DNA of 64,000 bases from Campylobacter sp. RM12651 (lineage in GTDB: Bacteria; Campylobacterota; Campylobacteria; Campylobacterales; Campylobacteraceae): positions 1-64,000 of the forward strand of contig NZ_CP059600.1 of NCBI RefSeq assembly GCF_022369475.1, read 5' to 3'. The notes beneath the pieces were generated by a model, which was given only the letters and a program-made list of their open reading frames with translations, was not told where the DNA came from and did no database searches. Below, piece after piece: positions 22,806-33,494 of this stretch. The position numbers and the translations under genes are program-made. Numbering within the stretch: position 1 is the stretch's first letter; every line of letters starts with the position of its first letter.

Positions 22806-23139
22806 TTATTATTCAATAAATTATATATAGTTTTAACAAGTATTAAAATTTTTATTAATTTTTTGAGATTTAATACTTTTTGCTTATATCAGCAAATAGG
22901 TTTTATACAAAATACTATTTTATTGATTATTAATTTTATTAGTGATTTTGTTTCATACTGAGTATTATTAATAATTTTCTAATTTTTGCTTTTTTACATA
23001 TATTTTTCTATATATCTTATCAGAATGAGTAAAAATTTATAATTAGTATATTTTAAAATAAATTTAGTATTTTATAGTTTATAATCTTTATTTTTATCTT
23101 TTTAAAAAAGACAAAAAATATGAAAAAATTTATTTTTTC
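22806..23139. other. AT-rich gap upstream of the ribosomal operon promoter
   Basis: About 330 bases of very AT-rich, non-coding sequence. I see no gene, repeat or RNA here apart from A/T runs that may act as curved upstream promoter DNA. Confidence 0.6.
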
Positions 23140-23168
23140 TTGACAAATAAACTTATATTAAATACACT
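23140..23168 (+). promoter_or_regulatory. Sigma-70 promoter of the S10-spc operon
   Basis: A perfect -35 box TTGACA (23140-23145) and a -10-like TACACT (23163-23168) with 17-base spacing. A clear -35 is unusual in Campylobacter, where promoters often lack one, and fits a highly expressed operon. Confidence 0.75.
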
Positions 23169-23189
23169 TGCGAACCTATTTTAGTTTTT

Positions 23190-23235
23190 GTGATACTTAT
23201 CACATGTTCTTTAATGGGTTGGCTTAAATGCCAAC
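23190..23235 (+). promoter_or_regulatory. rpsJ leader with two small hairpins
   Basis: The 5' leader holds GTGATA-CT-TATCAC (23190-23203) and GTTGGC-TTAAAT-GCCAAC (23218-23235) before the rpsJ ribosome site. Leaders of S10 operons in other bacteria bind ribosomal protein L4 for feedback. Whether this one does is inference only. Confidence 0.45.
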
Positions 23236-23258
23236 GAGTTCTTTTAAAAGGAAAAATT

Positions 23259-23570
23259 ATGGAAAGAATTAGGTTAAAGTTAAAAGCTTATGACCATAGG
23301 GTTCTAGATCGTACAGTTGCGGCAATTGTTGAAGCCGTTAAGAGAACTGGTGCTGAAATTAGAGGTCCAGTGCCAATGCCTACAAAAATAAAGCGTTATA
23401 CCGTTTTAAGATCTCCGCACATCAATAAAGATTCAAGAGAACAATTTGAAATGAGAATTCACGCTCGTATGATTGATATTTTGGCTGCTACTACTGACAC
23501 CGTTGATAGCTTAACAAAGCTTGATTTGGCACCAGAAGTTAATGTTGAAGTTCGTGCAATGGGCAAGTAA
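23259..23570 (+). CDS. rpsJ: Ribosomal protein S10 (NusE)
   Basis: A 103-residue 30S protein, also the NusE partner in rRNA antitermination. The N-terminus [18 protein letters not shown] and the [19 protein letters not shown] segment are diagnostic. The reading frame extends upstream, but the ATG at 23259 is preceded by an AAAAGGA ribosome site and gives the normal length. First gene of the operon. Confidence 0.98.
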   Translation: MERIRLKLKAYDHRVLDRTVAAIVEAVKRTGAEIRGPVPMPTKIKRYTVLRSPHINKDSREQFEMRIHARMIDILAATTDTVDSLTKLDLAPEVNVEVRAMGK

Positions 23571-23579
23571 GGATAGAGT

Positions 23580-24155
23580 ATGGAATATATTGTTGAAAAA
23601 ATCGGAATGAGTAGAACAATTAACACATCTAGCACTCCTGTAACATTACTTAAGTTAGTAAAAACAAAAGTTTGCGAACTTAAAGATGGTAAAGCTATCG
23701 TTGCTTACGCACAAGGTAAACATCAAAACAAGTGCATAGCAGGTCAGCAAAAAAAATACAGCCTAAGTGCAGAGTTTAACAAATTTGCTAGTTTAGAAGT
23801 AGCAAATAAAGAAGCAGGTGACATTGACACTACACCTTTAGCTGAAGCAAAAGTTTTAAAAGTAAGCTTTAATTCAAAAGGTAGAGGTTTTGCAGGTGTT
23901 ATTAAAAGACACGGATTTGCAGGTGGTCCAGCAAGTCATGGTAGCCGTTTTCACAGACGCTCAGGTTCTATAGGTAACCGCGAGTGGCCAGGTCGTGTTC
24001 AAAAAGGACGCAAAATGGCGGGTCATTTTGGTAATGAATTAGTTACTGTTAAAAATGAAGTTGTTTCATTTGACGCTGAAAATGGCGTTTTAGTATTAAA
24101 AGGTAGCGTTGCAGGTTATAATGGTGCAATGGGTAAAGTAAGGATTGTAAAATGA
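23580..24155 (+). CDS. rplC: Ribosomal protein L3
   Basis: A 191-residue 50S protein that helps shape the peptidyl-transferase region. The [21 protein letters not shown] segment (about 117-138) is the conserved loop reaching toward the catalytic centre. Its stop overlaps rplD by four bases. Confidence 0.97.
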   Translation: MEYIVEKIGMSRTINTSSTPVTLLKLVKTKVCELKDGKAIVAYAQGKHQNKCIAGQQKKYSLSAEFNKFASLEVANKEAGDIDTTPLAEAKVLKVSFNSKGRGFAGVIKRHGFAGGPASHGSRFHRRSGSIGNREWPGRVQKGRKMAGHFGNELVTVKNEVVSFDAENGVLVLKGSVAGYNGAMGKVRIVK

Positions 24156-24763
24156 AAGTATGCGTATTAAACGATAAATTTGAAAAAGCTAGCGAGCTTG
24201 ATTTACCAGCAAGATACGCTGAAGTAAATCCTCATAACCTTTATTTATATGTAAAATCATATCAAGCTAGCATGAGAGCAAATACAGCTCATACTAAAGG
24301 TAGAAGTGATGTTAGCGGTGGTGGTAAAAAACCATGGAGACAAAAAGGTCGTGGCGGTGCTCGTGCAGGTTCAACTAGAACTAACGTATGGGTAGGTGGT
24401 GCAGTTGCATTTGGTCCAACAAATAATAGAAACTATTTTCAAAAAGTAAATAAAAAGCAAAAGAGATTAGCATTTGAAAGAGCTTTAGCTGATAAAGCAA
24501 ATGCAAACGCAATATTTGCAGTAGATAATATAGTTATTGAAAGTGGTAAAACAAAAGATGCAAGAGCTATGATTAATAAAATAGGTGTTAAAGATGCTTT
24601 AATAGTTAAATCATTATTAGATGAAAAAACATTATTAGCATTTAGAAATCTTGCAAATTGTTATGTTGTTGATATTACTGAAGTAAATGCTTATTTATTA
24701 AGTATATTTAACTCAGTTATTATTGAAAAAGATGCTTTAGCATCAATTACGAAAGAGGGCTAA
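24152..24763 (+). CDS. rplD: Ribosomal protein L4
   Basis: A 203-residue 50S protein lining the exit tunnel. The tunnel loop [18 protein letters not shown] is present (about residues 62-80). In other bacteria L4 also represses its own operon. It starts in an ATGA overlap with rplC. Confidence 0.97.
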   Translation: MKVCVLNDKFEKASELDLPARYAEVNPHNLYLYVKSYQASMRANTAHTKGRSDVSGGGKKPWRQKGRGGARAGSTRTNVWVGGAVAFGPTNNRNYFQKVNKKQKRLAFERALADKANANAIFAVDNIVIESGKTKDARAMINKIGVKDALIVKSLLDEKTLLAFRNLANCYVVDITEVNAYLLSIFNSVIIEKDALASITKEG

Positions 24764-24764
24764 G

Positions 24765-25046
24765 ATGGCTGATATCACAGATATAAAAAATATAGTTTAT
24801 ACAGAAAAAACTTTAGGCCTTCAAGAAAGTGGCGTAGTAGTTATTCAAGCTAGCCCTAAAATGACAAAAAATGGTCTAAAGCAAGTGTTAAGAGAATATT
24901 TTGGTATCGTTCCTTTAAAAATAAATTCATTAAGAATGGATGGAAAAGTTAAAAGATTTAGAGGAATTGAAGGCCAAAGAAGTGACTTTAAAAAGTTTTA
25001 TGTAAAGCTACCTGAGGGTGCTAGTTTAGAGAATAAGGAAGGCTAA
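24765..25046 (+). CDS. rplW: Ribosomal protein L23
   Basis: A 93-residue 50S protein at the tunnel exit, the docking site for trigger factor and [15 protein letters not shown] and the basic [14 protein letters not shown] loop identify it. One base separates it from both neighbours. Confidence 0.96.
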   Translation: MADITDIKNIVYTEKTLGLQESGVVVIQASPKMTKNGLKQVLREYFGIVPLKINSLRMDGKVKRFRGIEGQRSDFKKFYVKLPEGASLENKEG

Positions 25047-25047
25047 G

Positions 25048-25878
25048 ATGGCTATTAAAACTTATAAACCATATACCCCAAGCAGAAGATATATTACAGG
25101 TGTAAGTAGCGATGATATTACAGCAAAAGCTAGTGTTCGCTCATTACTTGTAAAACTTCCAGCTGCAGCAGGTAGAAATAACAACGGAAGAATAACAAGT
25201 CGCCATAAAGAAGCAGGTGCTAAAAAACTATATCGTATCATTGATTTCAAAAGAAATAAATTTGGAATTGAAGGTCGTGTAGAAGCTATTGAGTATGATC
25301 CATACAGAAATTGCCGTATTGCATTAATCGCTTATAAAGATGGTGAAAAAAGATATATTATCCAACCTCGTGGTTTAGCAGTAAATGACATTGTTTGTTC
25401 AGCTGCTGAAGGTTTAGATATTAAACCAGGAAATGCTATGAAATTAAAATCAATTCCTGTAGGTACAATTATCCATAACCTTGAGTTAAAACCAGGTAAA
25501 GGTGGACAAATGATTCGTTCAGCAGGTTCTTTTGCTCAATTAATGGGTAAAGAAGAAAAATATGTAATCGTTCGCTTACAATCAGGTGAAATGAGAAGAG
25601 TATTAGCTGAATGTATGGCTAGTATTGGTGAAGTTGGTAATGAAGATTGGGCTAACGTTACAATCGGTAAAGCAGGACGCAATAGACATAGAGGTATTCG
25701 CCCACAAACTCGTGGTAGTGCAATGAACCCAGTAGATCACCCACATGGTGGTGGTGAGGGTAAAAAGAACTCAGGTCGTCACCCAGTTACACCTTGGGGT
25801 AAACCAACTAAAGGTGCTAAGACTCGCCGTAAAAAGGCTAGCGATAAGCTAATAATATCAAGAAGAAAAGGAAAATAA
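25048..25878 (+). CDS. rplB: Ribosomal protein L2
   Basis: A 276-residue 50S protein near the peptidyl-transferase centre. [14 protein letters not shown], with the functionally important His, lies near residue 227. It starts [14 protein letters not shown] as expected. Confidence 0.98.
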   Translation: MAIKTYKPYTPSRRYITGVSSDDITAKASVRSLLVKLPAAAGRNNNGRITSRHKEAGAKKLYRIIDFKRNKFGIEGRVEAIEYDPYRNCRIALIAYKDGEKRYIIQPRGLAVNDIVCSAAEGLDIKPGNAMKLKSIPVGTIIHNLELKPGKGGQMIRSAGSFAQLMGKEEKYVIVRLQSGEMRRVLAECMASIGEVGNEDWANVTIGKAGRNRHRGIRPQTRGSAMNPVDHPHGGGEGKKNSGRHPVTPWGKPTKGAKTRRKKASDKLIISRRKGK

Positions 25879-25879
25879 G

Positions 25880-26161
25880 ATGGCTAGATCATTAAAAAAA
25901 GGTCCTTTTGTTGATTCTCATGTTATGAAAAAAGTTATCGCAGCAAAAAAAGCTAACGATAATAAACCAATTAAAACTTGGTCAAGAAGAAGCACTATAA
26001 CTCCTGATATGATCGGTCTTACTTTTAACGTTCATAATGGTAAAAGCTTTATTCCAGTATATGTAACTGAAAATCACATAGGTTATAAATTAGGTGAATT
26101 TGCACCAACTCGCACATTTAAAGGCCACAAAGGTTCTGTGCAGAAGAAAATTGGAAAATAA
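25880..26161 (+). CDS. rpsS: Ribosomal protein S19
   Basis: A 93-residue 30S head protein. [26 protein letters not shown] and [13 protein letters not shown]-like motifs (here [13 protein letters not shown]) are diagnostic. It is one base after rplB. Confidence 0.98.
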   Translation: MARSLKKGPFVDSHVMKKVIAAKKANDNKPIKTWSRRSTITPDMIGLTFNVHNGKSFIPVYVTENHIGYKLGEFAPTRTFKGHKGSVQKKIGK

Positions 26162-26171
26162 GGGGTAGTAG

Positions 26172-26510
26172 ATGAGTAAAGCATTAATTAAATTCATAAG
26201 ACTATCACCAACTAAGGCAAGATTGTTAGCAAGAGAAGTTCAAGGAATGAATGCTGAATTAGCAATGGCTAGTTTAAAATTTATGCCAAATAAAGCAGCA
26301 AAATACATTTCTAATGCAATTTCAAGTGCTGTTGCAAATGGTGGATATGAGCCAAGCGAAGTTGTAGTAAGTTCATGCCGTGTTGATGCAGGTGCAGTTC
26401 TAAAAAGAATTAGACCAAGAGCAAGAGGTAGTGCAAGTCGCATTAGAAAACCAACTGCTCATATTATGGTTGAAGTAAGTAGAGCAAAAACTGAAAGTAA
26501 GGAAAGCTAA
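26172..26510 (+). CDS. rplV: Ribosomal protein L22
   Basis: A 112-residue 50S protein whose beta-hairpin lines the exit tunnel. [15 protein letters not shown] and the [19 protein letters not shown] hairpin tip are present; changes in this tip confer macrolide resistance in other bacteria, and none of note is evident. Ribosome site GGGG lies before the start. Confidence 0.97.
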   Translation: MSKALIKFIRLSPTKARLLAREVQGMNAELAMASLKFMPNKAAKYISNAISSAVANGGYEPSEVVVSSCRVDAGAVLKRIRPRARGSASRIRKPTAHIMVEVSRAKTESKES

Positions 26511-26511
26511 A

Positions 26512-27210
26512 ATGGGACAAAAAGTAAATCCGATAGGTCTTAGACTAGGAATAAATAGAAATTGGGAATCAAGATGGTTTCCAGCTAAAGCTAGTTTAGC
26601 ACAAAGCATAGGCGAAGATTATAAAATCCGTGCTTTTCTTAAAAAAGAGCTATACTATGCAGGCGTTAGTCAAATAATAATAGAAAGAACTGCTAAGAAA
26701 TTAAGAGTTACTGTAGTTGCAGCTCGTCCTGGAATTATCATTGGTAAAAAAGGTAGTGATGTTGAAGTAATTAAAACAAAACTACAAAAAATTATCAATA
26801 AAGAAGTAAATCTTAATATTAAAGAAGAGCGTCGTGCTAATGCATCAGCTCAATTAGCAGCAGAAAGTGTTGCAACTCAACTTGAAAAGCGTGTTGCTTT
26901 CCGCCGTGCTATGAAAAAAGTTATTCAAAATGCACAAAAAGCAGGAGCAAAAGGTATTAAAGTTAGCGTTGCAGGTCGTTTAGGTGGTGCTGAAATGGCT
27001 AGAACAGAGTGGTATCTTGAAGGTCGTGTGCCTTTACATACTTTAAGAGCAAAAATTGATTATGGTTTTGCTGAAGCTCATACAACTTATGGAAACATAG
27101 GTATTAAAGTATGGATATTCAAAGGTGAGGTATTACATAAAGGTGTTCAAGCTGATAAAACTGAAGAGCCAGCAGCAAAGAAGACAAGAAGAACCAGAAG
27201 AGGTAAATAA
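26512..27210 (+). CDS. rpsC: Ribosomal protein S3
   Basis: A 232-residue 30S protein at the mRNA entry. [13 protein letters not shown], the KH-domain motif [12 protein letters not shown], and [18 protein letters not shown] are visible. The C-terminal tail is basic ([10 protein letters not shown]). Confidence 0.98.
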   Translation: MGQKVNPIGLRLGINRNWESRWFPAKASLAQSIGEDYKIRAFLKKELYYAGVSQIIIERTAKKLRVTVVAARPGIIIGKKGSDVEVIKTKLQKIINKEVNLNIKEERRANASAQLAAESVATQLEKRVAFRRAMKKVIQNAQKAGAKGIKVSVAGRLGGAEMARTEWYLEGRVPLHTLRAKIDYGFAEAHTTYGNIGIKVWIFKGEVLHKGVQADKTEEPAAKKTRRTRRGK

Positions 27211-27212
27211 TT

Positions 27213-27638
27213 ATGTTGATGCCAAAAAGAACAAAATTTAGAAAAATGATGAAAGGCCGCAATCGTGGCTATGCTTGCCGTGGCACAAAACTTGCTCTAG
27301 GTGATTATGCTTTAAAAGCTACTGAGGGTGGTAGAGTTAATTCACGCCAAATTGAAGCAGCTCGTATTGCTCTAACTCGTCATGTTAAAAGACAAGGTAA
27401 ATCATGGATAAGAGTATTCCCAGATAAACCTTTAACTAAAAAACCACTTGAAACAAGGATGGGTAAAGGTAAAGGTAGTGTTGAAGAATGGGTAATGAAT
27501 ATTCAACCAGGCAGAATTCTTTTTGAAATGACAGGCGTTAGTGAAGATATGGCTAGAGAAGCTCTTGCACTTGCTATGAGTAAATTACCATTTAAAACTA
27601 AGTTCGTTACAAGAGAGAGTGAAAATGAAATATACTGA
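27213..27638 (+). CDS. rplP: Ribosomal protein L16
   Basis: A 141-residue 50S protein near the A-site tRNA elbow. [30 protein letters not shown] and PGRILFEM identify it. Its end overlaps the rpmC start by 14 bases. Confidence 0.97.
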   Translation: MLMPKRTKFRKMMKGRNRGYACRGTKLALGDYALKATEGGRVNSRQIEAARIALTRHVKRQGKSWIRVFPDKPLTKKPLETRMGKGKGSVEEWVMNIQPGRILFEMTGVSEDMAREALALAMSKLPFKTKFVTRESENEIY

Positions 27639-27810
27639 GCTAAAAGATAAAACAGCAGAAGAATTAAATGCTATGTTAAAAGAGAAAAAGGTGCTTTTAT
27701 TTACACTAAAACAAAAGCTTAAAACGATGCAGCTTACAAATACAAATGAGCTTCGCGTAGTAAGAAAAGATATTGCTAAAATCAATACTGCAATATCAGC
27801 TATGAAATAA
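27625..27810 (+). CDS. rpmC: Ribosomal protein L29
   Basis: A 61-residue two-helix 50S protein at the tunnel exit. I chose the ATG at 27625 ([10 protein letters not shown]), the usual family start, rather than an in-frame GTG six bases earlier. It overlaps the end of rplP. Confidence 0.94.
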   Translation: MKYTELKDKTAEELNAMLKEKKVLLFTLKQKLKTMQLTNTNELRVVRKDIAKINTAISAMK

Positions 27811-27820
27811 GGGGCTAATT

Positions 27821-28072
27821 ATGAGTTTTAAAAGAGAAATACAAGGCGTAATCGTTGCAAAATCAGGTGATAAAACAGTTAGCGTTCTAGTTGAGCGTAA
27901 AGTTGTTCACCCAAGATATAGAAAGATTGTAAAACGCTTTAAAAAATATTTAGTTCATGATGAAAAAAATACTGCTAATGTTGGCGATACAGTTGTGGCA
28001 ATTGAATGCAGACCATTGTCAAAACGCAAATCTTTTCGTCTTAAAACAATCTTAGCAGCAGGAGTTGAGTAA
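27821..28072 (+). CDS. rpsQ: Ribosomal protein S17
   Basis: An 83-residue OB-fold 30S protein. [18 protein letters not shown] and the [19 protein letters not shown] segment match the family. Its stop shares a base with the rplN start. Confidence 0.97.
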   Translation: MSFKREIQGVIVAKSGDKTVSVLVERKVVHPRYRKIVKRFKKYLVHDEKNTANVGDTVVAIECRPLSKRKSFRLKTILAAGVE

Positions 28073-28440
28073 TGATTCAAAGTTTTACAAGGCTTGTAGT
28101 TGCTGATAATAGCGGCGCAAAAGAAATTATGTGTATAAAAGTATTAGGTGGTAGCAAGAGAAGATATGCTACTGTAGGTGATGTTATAGTTGCATCTGTT
28201 AAAAAAGCTTTACCAAATGGTAAAATTAAAAAAGGTCAAGTAGTTAAAGCTGTAATCGTAAGAACTAAAAAAGAAGTTCAAAGAGAAAATGGCTCATTAA
28301 TTCGTTTTGACGAAAATGCAGCAGTTATTTTAGATGCTAAAAGAGAGCCAGTTGGAACTCGTATTTTCGGGCCAGTTGGTAGAGAAGTAAGATATGGTGG
28401 CTTTATGAAAATTGTTTCACTAGCTCCGGAGGTTTTATAA
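28072..28440 (+). CDS. rplN: Ribosomal protein L14
   Basis: A 122-residue 50S protein at the subunit interface. [18 protein letters not shown] and the C-terminal [12 protein letters not shown] are diagnostic. Its last base overlaps the start of rplX. Confidence 0.98.
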   Translation: MIQSFTRLVVADNSGAKEIMCIKVLGGSKRRYATVGDVIVASVKKALPNGKIKKGQVVKAVIVRTKKEVQRENGSLIRFDENAAVILDAKREPVGTRIFGPVGREVRYGGFMKIVSLAPEVL

Positions 28441-28673
28441 TGGCTGTTAAATTTAAAATTAAAAAAGGTGATAATGTAAAAATTATCGCAGGTGATGATA
28501 AAGGTAAAACAGGTGTTGTAAAGGCAGTTTTTCCTAAGAAAAATCAAGTAATCGTTGAAGGTTGCAAAATTGCTAAGAAAGCAGTTAAACCAAGCGAGCA
28601 AAATCCACAAGGTGGTTTTGTAAATAAGGAAATGCCTATGGATATTTCAAATGTAGCAAAGGTGGAGGCATAA
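28440..28673 (+). CDS. rplX: Ribosomal protein L24
   Basis: A 77-residue 50S assembly initiator with a KOW motif ([20 protein letters not shown]). The protein is short, as in other campylobacteria. It overlaps rplN by one base. Confidence 0.95.
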   Translation: MAVKFKIKKGDNVKIIAGDDKGKTGVVKAVFPKKNQVIVEGCKIAKKAVKPSEQNPQGGFVNKEMPMDISNVAKVEA

Positions 28674-28674
28674 T

Positions 28675-29220
28675 ATGAGATTAAAAGAAAAATATGTTAA
28701 TAGCATTAAGCCTGCTATTGCTAAAGAATTTGATATTAAAAATCCTATGTTAATTCCTGCTATTGAAAAAATTGTAATTAGCGTTGGTTTAGGTGCTGAA
28801 TTTACTAAAGATCAAAAAGTATTACAAAGCATTGTTGATACAATTAGTTTAATTTCAGGACAAAAAGCAGTTGTAACTAAAGCTAAAAAATCAGTTGCTG
28901 GTTTTAAAGTAAGAGATGGTTTCCCTGTTGGTGTAATGGTAACTTTAAGAAAAGACAATATGTATGCGTTTTTAGATAAGTTAATTTCTATTGCATTACC
29001 AAGAGTTAAAGACTTTAGAGGCCTAAGTAGAGATGGTTTTGATGGTCGTGGAAATTATAGCTTCGGTTTAAATGAACAATTAATGTTCCCTGAAGTTGTA
29101 TATGACCAAATTTTAAGAACCCATGGTATGAATATAAATGTTGTAACAACAGCAAATAGCGATAAAGAGGCATTAAGATTATTAGAATTATTCGGTGTGC
29201 CTTTCACAAAAGGAAAGTAA
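28675..29220 (+). CDS. rplE: Ribosomal protein L5
   Basis: A 181-residue 50S protein that binds 5S r[23 protein letters not shown]-type sequence (here [20 protein letters not shown]) and [16 protein letters not shown] near the end identify it. Confidence 0.98.
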   Translation: MRLKEKYVNSIKPAIAKEFDIKNPMLIPAIEKIVISVGLGAEFTKDQKVLQSIVDTISLISGQKAVVTKAKKSVAGFKVRDGFPVGVMVTLRKDNMYAFLDKLISIALPRVKDFRGLSRDGFDGRGNYSFGLNEQLMFPEVVYDQILRTHGMNINVVTTANSDKEALRLLELFGVPFTKGK

Positions 29221-29221
29221 T

Positions 29222-29407
29222 ATGGCAAAAAAATCAATGATAGCAAAAGCTGCTCGTCCAGCTAAGTTTAAAGTTAGAGCTTATACAAGATGCCAAATTT
29301 GTGGTCGTCCACACTCAGTATATAGAGATTTTGGAATTTGCCGTGTGTGCCTAAGAAAAATGGCTAATGAAGGATTAATTCCTGGTCTTAAGAAAGCTAG
29401 CTGGTAA
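29222..29407 (+). CDS. rpsZ: Ribosomal protein S14, zinc-binding (type Z)
   Basis: A 61-residue 30S protein. Two CxxC pairs (CQIC and CRVC) bind zinc, marking the short C+ form. The frame runs upstream, but the ATG at 29222 ([19 protein letters not shown]) gives the family start and length, directly after rplE. Confidence 0.97.
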   Translation: MAKKSMIAKAARPAKFKVRAYTRCQICGRPHSVYRDFGICRVCLRKMANEGLIPGLKKASW

Positions 29408-29416
29408 GGAGAAGTT

Positions 29417-29812
29417 ATGATTAACGATTTAATTTCAGATTCACTAACTCGTATTAGAAATGCAGCACTTCGTAAATTAGATACAACAAAATTACTACAT
29501 TCAAAAGTTGTAGAATCTATTGTTGATATTTTTAAAGCGAAAGGTTATATTGAAGATTATAGCGTTGTTGAAGAAGATAAAAAGAAATTCATCAATGTAG
29601 TTTTAAAATATGATGAAAAAGGCAAAAGCGTTATTAATGAAATAAAGCGTGTTAGCAAACCTGGTCGTAGAGTTTACCGTGGTAAAGATGAAATCAAAAG
29701 ATTTAAAAACGGTTATGGAACAATAGTTGTAAGTACAAGCAAAGGTGTTATTAGCAATGAAGTTGCTTATAAAGAAGGCATCGGTGGCGAAGTACTTTGC
29801 ACTATTTGGTAA
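29417..29812 (+). CDS. rpsH: Ribosomal protein S8
   Basis: A 131-residue 30S assembly protein and a translational repressor of the spc operon in E. coli. [24 protein letters not shown] and [11 protein letters not shown] are diagnostic. A 62-base gap with hairpins follows, unusually large for this operon. Confidence 0.98.
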   Translation: MINDLISDSLTRIRNAALRKLDTTKLLHSKVVESIVDIFKAKGYIEDYSVVEEDKKKFINVVLKYDEKGKSVINEIKRVSKPGRRVYRGKDEIKRFKNGYGTIVVSTSKGVISNEVAYKEGIGGEVLCTIW

Positions 29813-29833
29813 TTAATGCTTTTTATGGCATTC

Positions 29834-29851
29834 GGAAAGCTTAAGCTTTCC
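29834..29851 (+). promoter_or_regulatory. Intergenic hairpin rpsH-rplF
   Basis: GGAAAGC-TTAA-GCTTTCC forms a perfect 7-base stem in the only sizeable gap of the operon, just upstream of the rplF ribosome site. An upstream AATGC/GGCATT repeat may also pair. It has no T-run, so attenuation, processing or mRNA stabilisation are more likely than termination. Confidence 0.5.
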
Positions 29852-29874
29852 CTAGACAAATAAAAAGGAAAAAT

Positions 29875-30411
29875 ATGTCAAGAATAGGAAAACAACCAAT
29901 TGAAATTCCAGCTGGAATTTCAGCTAAAGTAGATGGTAATGTTCTTAGTTTTACTAAAGGAAATGTAAAAAAAGAACTTGATTTTAAAGGCCATGTAAAT
30001 GTAGAAGTTAAAGACAATCAAGTAGTATTCACTCCAACAAGTGATGATAGAAGTTCAAGAGCTTATTGGGGAACTTACAGAGCTTTAGCTAATAACATAG
30101 TAATAGGTCTTACTCAAGGATTTAAAAAAGTATTAGAAATAAATGGTGTTGGATATAAAGCTGCAATGAAAGGTAAAACTTTAGAAATGGCTTTAGGTTA
30201 CTCACATCCAGTAATTTTTGATGCTCCAGAAGGCATTGAAATAGCAGTTGAGAAAAATACTATCGTAATTACAGGTGCTGATAAGCAAGTAGTAGGTCAA
30301 GTTGCAGCTAAAATTCGTGAATTTAGACCACCTGAGCCATATAAAGGTAAAGGTATTAAGTATTCAGATGAGCGTATTATTCGCAAAGCTGGTAAAACAT
30401 CTAAGAAGTAA
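29875..30411 (+). CDS. rplF: Ribosomal protein L6
   Basis: A 178-residue 50S protein of two repeated domains near the factor-binding site. [14 protein letters not shown] and [14 protein letters not shown] are diagnostic. AAAAGGAAAA ribosome site just upstream. Confidence 0.98.
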   Translation: MSRIGKQPIEIPAGISAKVDGNVLSFTKGNVKKELDFKGHVNVEVKDNQVVFTPTSDDRSSRAYWGTYRALANNIVIGLTQGFKKVLEINGVGYKAAMKGKTLEMALGYSHPVIFDAPEGIEIAVEKNTIVITGADKQVVGQVAAKIREFRPPEPYKGKGIKYSDERIIRKAGKTSKK

Positions 30412-30421
30412 GGGATAAATA

Positions 30422-30778
30422 ATGAGAGCAAATATCTTAAAAAGAAAATTATCTCTTAGAATTAAGAGAAAAAAGAGAATTCGTGCAAAAATTAGCGGTT
30501 GTGCAACTTTACCAAGAGTATCTATTTTTAAATCAAATAGAACGCTTTATGTTCAAGCAATTGATGATGTAAAAGCTCACACAATAGCTAGCGTAAATGG
30601 TAAAAAATTAGGCATTAAAGCAAATATTGAAGGTGCTAAGAAATTAGCAGCTGAATTTGCAAAAAGCTTAAAAGCAGCAAAAATTGAAGAAGCAGTTTTT
30701 GATAGAAATGGTTATTTATACCATGGTGTTGTAGCAGCTTTTGCTGATGCTTTAAGAGAAAACGGTATCAAACTATAA
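30422..30778 (+). CDS. rplR: Ribosomal protein L18
   Basis: A 118-residue 50S protein that carries 5S r[21 protein letters not shown] and [23 protein letters not shown] match the family; the N-terminus is strongly basic. Confidence 0.98.
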   Translation: MRANILKRKLSLRIKRKKRIRAKISGCATLPRVSIFKSNRTLYVQAIDDVKAHTIASVNGKKLGIKANIEGAKKLAAEFAKSLKAAKIEEAVFDRNGYLYHGVVAAFADALRENGIKL

Positions 30779-30787
30779 GGATAAATT

Positions 30788-31231
30788 ATGGAAAAATATA
30801 ATAGAGAAGAATTTGAAGAAGTAATTGTTGATATCGGTAGAGTTACAAAGGTTGTTAAAGGTGGTCGCCGCTTTAGATTTACAGCACTTGTAATTGTAGG
30901 TAATAAAAATGGCCTTGTAGGTGTTGGTTATGGTAAAGCTAAAGAAGTTCCTGATGCTATTAAAAAAGCAGTAGATGATGCGTTCAAAAATATCATTTCA
31001 GTTAAACTTCGTGGTCAAACAATCCCACACGATATTGAAGTAAAATACAATGCAAGCCGTATTTTATTAAAACCTGCTAGCGAAGGTACTGGAGTTATCG
31101 CAGGTGGTTCAAGCCGTCCAATTATTGAACTTGCAGGTATTAAAGATATTCTTACAAAATCACTTGGTTCATCAAATCCAGGCAACGTTGTAAGAGCTAC
31201 AATCAAAGCTTTAAGTATGTTGAAAGGATAA
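30788..31231 (+). CDS. rpsE: Ribosomal protein S5
   Basis: A 147-residue 30S accuracy protein. [17 protein letters not shown], the site of spectinomycin-resistance changes elsewhere, and [17 protein letters not shown] are intact. Confidence 0.98.
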   Translation: MEKYNREEFEEVIVDIGRVTKVVKGGRRFRFTALVIVGNKNGLVGVGYGKAKEVPDAIKKAVDDAFKNIISVKLRGQTIPHDIEVKYNASRILLKPASEGTGVIAGGSSRPIIELAGIKDILTKSLGSSNPGNVVRATIKALSMLKG

Positions 31232-31234
31232 AAA

Positions 31235-31636
31235 ATGGGACTTGAAAATTTACAAAAAGCAGCAGGCTCTACTCATAAAACAAAAAGAATAGGCCGTGGT
31301 CAAGGTTCTGGCTGGGGAAAAACTGCTACAAAAGGTGGTAAAGGTCAAACAGCTAGAAAAGGTTATAATGAAAAAAGAGGTTTTGAAGGTGGTCAGCAAC
31401 CACTTCAAAGAAGATTACCTAAAGTTGGTTTTACTTCTAAGTTTGAAAAACCTTATGTAATTAATGTTGAAAAAGTTACAGCTATTAAAGAATTAAAAGA
31501 AATTACTTTTGAAAGCTTAAAAAGTGTTCATAAATTTTCTTCAAGCGTTAAGAAAATAAAATTAATTGGCGCAAGTGCTAGTTCATTAGTAGCAAAAATC
31601 AAAGACGAAAACATTAAAACTAGCGGAAGTAAATAA
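31235..31636 (+). CDS. rplO: Ribosomal protein L15
   Basis: A 133-residue 50S protein with the glycine-rich [23 protein letters not shown]-terminal extension and [17 protein letters not shown]. It shares one base with the secY start. Confidence 0.97.
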   Translation: MGLENLQKAAGSTHKTKRIGRGQGSGWGKTATKGGKGQTARKGYNEKRGFEGGQQPLQRRLPKVGFTSKFEKPYVINVEKVTAIKELKEITFESLKSVHKFSSSVKKIKLIGASASSLVAKIKDENIKTSGSK

Positions 31637-32898
31637 TGAATAAAAATCTTGCCAATAAAATTTTTATAACATTGGCGCTTTTATTTGCTTACAGGATACT
31701 GGCTTACGTGCCAGTTCCTGGCGTAAATGTAGATGTAATTAAAGAATTTTTTGAATCAAACACAAATAATGCTTTAGGTATGTTTAATATGTTTAGTGGA
31801 AAAGCTGCTGAGCGTTTATCAATCATATCTTTAGGTATAATGCCTTATATTACTTCATCAATTATTATGGAATTACTTGCAGCAACATTTCCAAATATCG
31901 GTCGTATGAAAAAAGAACGCGATGGAATGGTTAAATATATGCAAATTATTCGTGTAGCAACTATTGTAATTACTTTAATTCAAAGTGTTGGAGTTTCAGT
32001 AGGGCTTCAAAGCTTACACTCAAGAACAGGTGAAGCTGCTATTATGATTGATTTTAATACATTTATAGCTTTAAGCGCTGCTAGTATGTTAGCTGGAACT
32101 ATGTTGCTTATGTGGTTAGGCGAGCAAATTACTCAAAGAGGTATTGGCAATGGTATTTCATTAATTATTTTTGCTGGTATCGTTTCGGGAATTCCTAGTG
32201 CGATTTCTAGCACAATTAACCTTGTAAATACTGGTGAATTAAATTTCTTAGTAGTAATTGGTATTGCCTTAGTTATTATTGCAGCTATTGGTGCTATTAT
32301 TTATGTAGAATTGGGAGAAAGAAGAATTCCAATTTCTTATAGTAGAAAAGTTTTAATGCAAAATCAAAATAAAAGAATTATGAATTATATTCCTATTAAA
32401 TTAAATTTAAGTGGTGTAATTCCTCCAATTTTTGCTAGTGCAATTTTGACATTTCCTGCTACTGTTTTACAATCAAGTACAAATGAATACATTATGAAAA
32501 TTAATGATATTTTCAATCCAAATGGTTATGTATTTCATATTTTTACATTCTTTTTTGTAATCTTTTTTGCATATTTTTACGCATCAATTGCATTTAATGC
32601 AAAAGATATTTCAGAAAACCTAAAAAAACAAGGTGGTTTTATTCCAGGTATTCGTCCAGGAGAAGGAACAGCTTTATATTTAAATGAAATTGCAAGTCGC
32701 TTGACATTAAGTGGCTCAATATATTTAGCAATTATCGCTACGCTTCCTTGGCTTTTAGCTAAATTTATGGGAGTTCCATTTTATTTTGGTGGAACATCAG
32801 TTTTAATTGTTGTTCAGGTAGCACTTGATACAATGAGAAAAATTGAAGCTCAAATGTATGTGAATAAATATCAAACCTTAAGTGCAGTAGGCTTATGA
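31636..32898 (+). CDS. secY: Protein translocase subunit SecY
   Basis: The 420-residue, ten-helix pore of the Sec translocon. MPYITSSIIMELLAATFP, the GNGISLIIFAGIV loop and the RPGEGTALYLNEIASRLT cytoplasmic loop are typical. Last gene of the ribosomal operon here; its TGA overlaps the next ATG (ATGA), so the lipoprotein gene is probably co-expressed. infA and rpoA are not nearby. Confidence 0.98.
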   Translation: MNKNLANKIFITLALLFAYRILAYVPVPGVNVDVIKEFFESNTNNALGMFNMFSGKAAERLSIISLGIMPYITSSIIMELLAATFPNIGRMKKERDGMVKYMQIIRVATIVITLIQSVGVSVGLQSLHSRTGEAAIMIDFNTFIALSAASMLAGTMLLMWLGEQITQRGIGNGISLIIFAGIVSGIPSAISSTINLVNTGELNFLVVIGIALVIIAAIGAIIYVELGERRIPISYSRKVLMQNQNKRIMNYIPIKLNLSGVIPPIFASAILTFPATVLQSSTNEYIMKINDIFNPNGYVFHIFTFFFVIFFAYFYASIAFNAKDISENLKKQGGFIPGIRPGEGTALYLNEIASRLTLSGSIYLAIIATLPWLLAKFMGVPFYFGGTSVLIVVQVALDTMRKIEAQMYVNKYQTLSAVGL

Positions 32899-33494
32899 TT
32901 ATAAATAGGCAAATATTTTTGCCGATTATTTTGGCTATATTTTTTGTGGCTTGTTCGCAAAATATAGCCAACAATAACTATGAAAACTATCAAAATAAAA
33001 TCAATGGTGTAGTGTTAATTGATGATGTTTATTCTAATTATCCAGCACAAATGTTTACTCCTAATGCTATTTTTGATACTAAATTGGATATAGAAAAAGT
33101 ACAACAAACAAATAAAATTGTAGAGCGTATTTTAAATTCTTCAAGTGAGTGGAGATATACTCCTTATAGACTTGGCGGCACTAATAAAAACAAAGGTGCG
33201 GATTGTTCTTTTTTTACTCAAGAGATTTATAAACAAGTATATGGATTTAATCTAAGTAGAAGCACAAAAGAACAAAGATTAGGTGGTAAAAAAGTTTCAA
33301 AATCTAAGCTTAAAGCAGGAGACTTAGTGTTCTTTAGAACAGATGGACCTTTTGGCTTACATGTTGGAATTTATCTTGAAAATAACAATTTTATACATTT
33401 ATCTTCAAAAGGTGGAACAAGAATTCAAAGCCTTAATGTAAGATATTGGAATACAAGATATTTAGATGCAAGAAGGTATATAAATGCTAAATAA
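32895..33494 (+). CDS. NlpC/P60-family lipoprotein peptidase
   Basis: A 199-residue lipoprotein with signal peptide and lipidation Cys20 (FFVAC-SQ). The C-terminal NlpC/P60 domain (about 75-195) has catalytic Cys104 (GADCSFF), His156 (LHVGIYL) and polar His168 (IHLSSK). Such enzymes cut peptide stems of peptidoglycan. It starts in secY's ATGA overlap and ends overlapping murI, another cell-wall gene, which supports a wall role. Confidence 0.88.
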   Translation: MIINRQIFLPIILAIFFVACSQNIANNNYENYQNKINGVVLIDDVYSNYPAQMFTPNAIFDTKLDIEKVQQTNKIVERILNSSSEWRYTPYRLGGTNKNKGADCSFFTQEIYKQVYGFNLSRSTKEQRLGGKKVSKSKLKAGDLVFFRTDGPFGLHVGIYLENNNFIHLSSKGGTRIQSLNVRYWNTRYLDARRYINAK

